Part shown: positions 37,033 to 37,315 of the stretch, piece after piece
Layout of the letters: each line of letters opens with the position of its first letter
How positions within the stretch are numbered: position 1 is the stretch's first letter
Assembly: GCA_002709525.1 (NCBI GenBank)
Contig: PARE01000003.1
Location: 60,385 to 97,699 of the forward strand
From: Magnetovibrio sp.
Lineage (GTDB): Bacteria > Pseudomonadota > Alphaproteobacteria > Rhodospirillales > Casp-alpha2
Reading direction: 5' to 3'
Length of the DNA: 37,315 nt
Position numbers and translations under genes: made by a program
Notes under the pieces: model-generated
Told to the model about the DNA's origin: nothing
Seen by the model: the letters and a program-made list of their open reading frames with translations, nothing else
Databases searched by the model: none

Positions 37033-37315
37033 TTAATGGACGGTAGAGCCGTCCGCCTCATCGACACCGACATCCGAGACGTCCACAAGATTTGAACCGG
37101 GATCCTCAATGAATGGCTCGTCTAACTCCATGATTTCGCGCGACAGATAGCCCTTGGGCGCTATGTCATGAAGTAATTGGCGAGCCCGATCGAGGTTTTT
37201 ACCTGTGACCGCAGCCTGGCGGTATTTTCGACGCAGCTCATAGACTTCAAGAGCGGCCTCAAAGGCATCGATGGCCGCTTCAATTCGATCCAGATTATTT
37301 GCTTTCTTACCCAAC
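37033..37315 (-). CDS. Conserved-looking hypothetical protein, 5' end cut by window edge
   Basis: An open frame from the right edge ends at TAA 37033-37035, one base after the ptsI stop. About 93 residues are visible. They form a helical, charged N-terminal part (IEAAIDAFEAALEVYELRRKYRQ) and an acidic C-terminal tail (ELDEPFIEDPGSNLVDVSD, then DEADGSTVH). The first possible start, TTG 37314, lies at the very edge, so the true start is probably outside. I do not recognise a family. There are no membrane segments or cysteines. Confidence 0.5.
   Translation of the reverse strand, partial: LGKKANNLDRIEAAIDAFEAALEVYELRRKYRQAAVTGKNLDRARQLLHDIAPKGYLSREIMELDEPFIEDPGSNLVDVSDVGVDEADGSTVH

Overview
The window looks like chromosomal DNA of an alphaproteobacterium, most plausibly from the Rhodospirillales or a related marine lineage. 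The evidence is the kdsB-pheA pair divergent from a membrane-anchored cytochrome c, the zinc-ribbon N-terminus of a DinB-type polymerase, and above all the block pckA / chvI-chvG-hprK-rapZ-EIIA-ptsH-ptsI with an alphaproteobacterial short HprK. Base composition is moderately GC-rich by eye, and non-ATG starts (TTG, GTG) behind good ribosome binding sites are frequent. Placement below class level is inference.

Layout. 1-4.3 kb: the 5' end of dinB (-), a PhyH/EctD-like dioxygenase (+), kdsB-pheA (-), and cycM-hisN (+). 4.35-10.1 kb: a complete YejABEF-type peptide ABC importer. 10.1-13.8 kb: an accessory-looking, eroded stretch. It holds a 420 bp gene-free region, a GhrA-like 2-hydroxyacid dehydrogenase, a tiny HTH-like ORF, an EVE/YTH-like-HNH endonuclease gene broken by a one-base frameshift in a G/C run, the 3' half of a tRNA-Arg(TCT), and an M20 peptidase lacking its N-terminus, directly abutting that tRNA fragment. 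13.8-21 kb: uppP (-) and the glutamate synthase genes gltB-gltD (+), with three exact 21 bp tandem repeats just before gltB. 21-28 kb: a catabolic region with a class III CoA-transferase, a MaoC hydratase, a dctP-dctQ-dctM TRAP importer, and an overlapping pair of a PuuD-like amidotransferase and a 3-hydroxyisobutyrate-dehydrogenase-like protein. 28-37 kb: pckA, a HugZ-like protein, the ChvI/ChvG two-component system with the regulatory nitrogen-type PTS (HprK, RapZ-like, EIIA, HPr, EI), and a partial hypothetical gene at the right edge.

How the parts fit. Peptide uptake (Yej), organic-acid uptake (TRAP) and acyl-CoA chemistry feed central metabolism. PckA carries gluconeogenesis, GOGAT assimilates ammonium, and the adjacent ChvGI/PTS block is the known alphaproteobacterial module linking carbon/nitrogen state and envelope stress to such pathways. 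I see no CRISPR array, intact transposase, integrase or phage gene. I do not see a convincing wholly new system. The signals most worth a second look are the tRNA/peptidase junction, the homopolymer-broken endonuclease, the gltB upstream repeats and the unassigned catabolic cluster.
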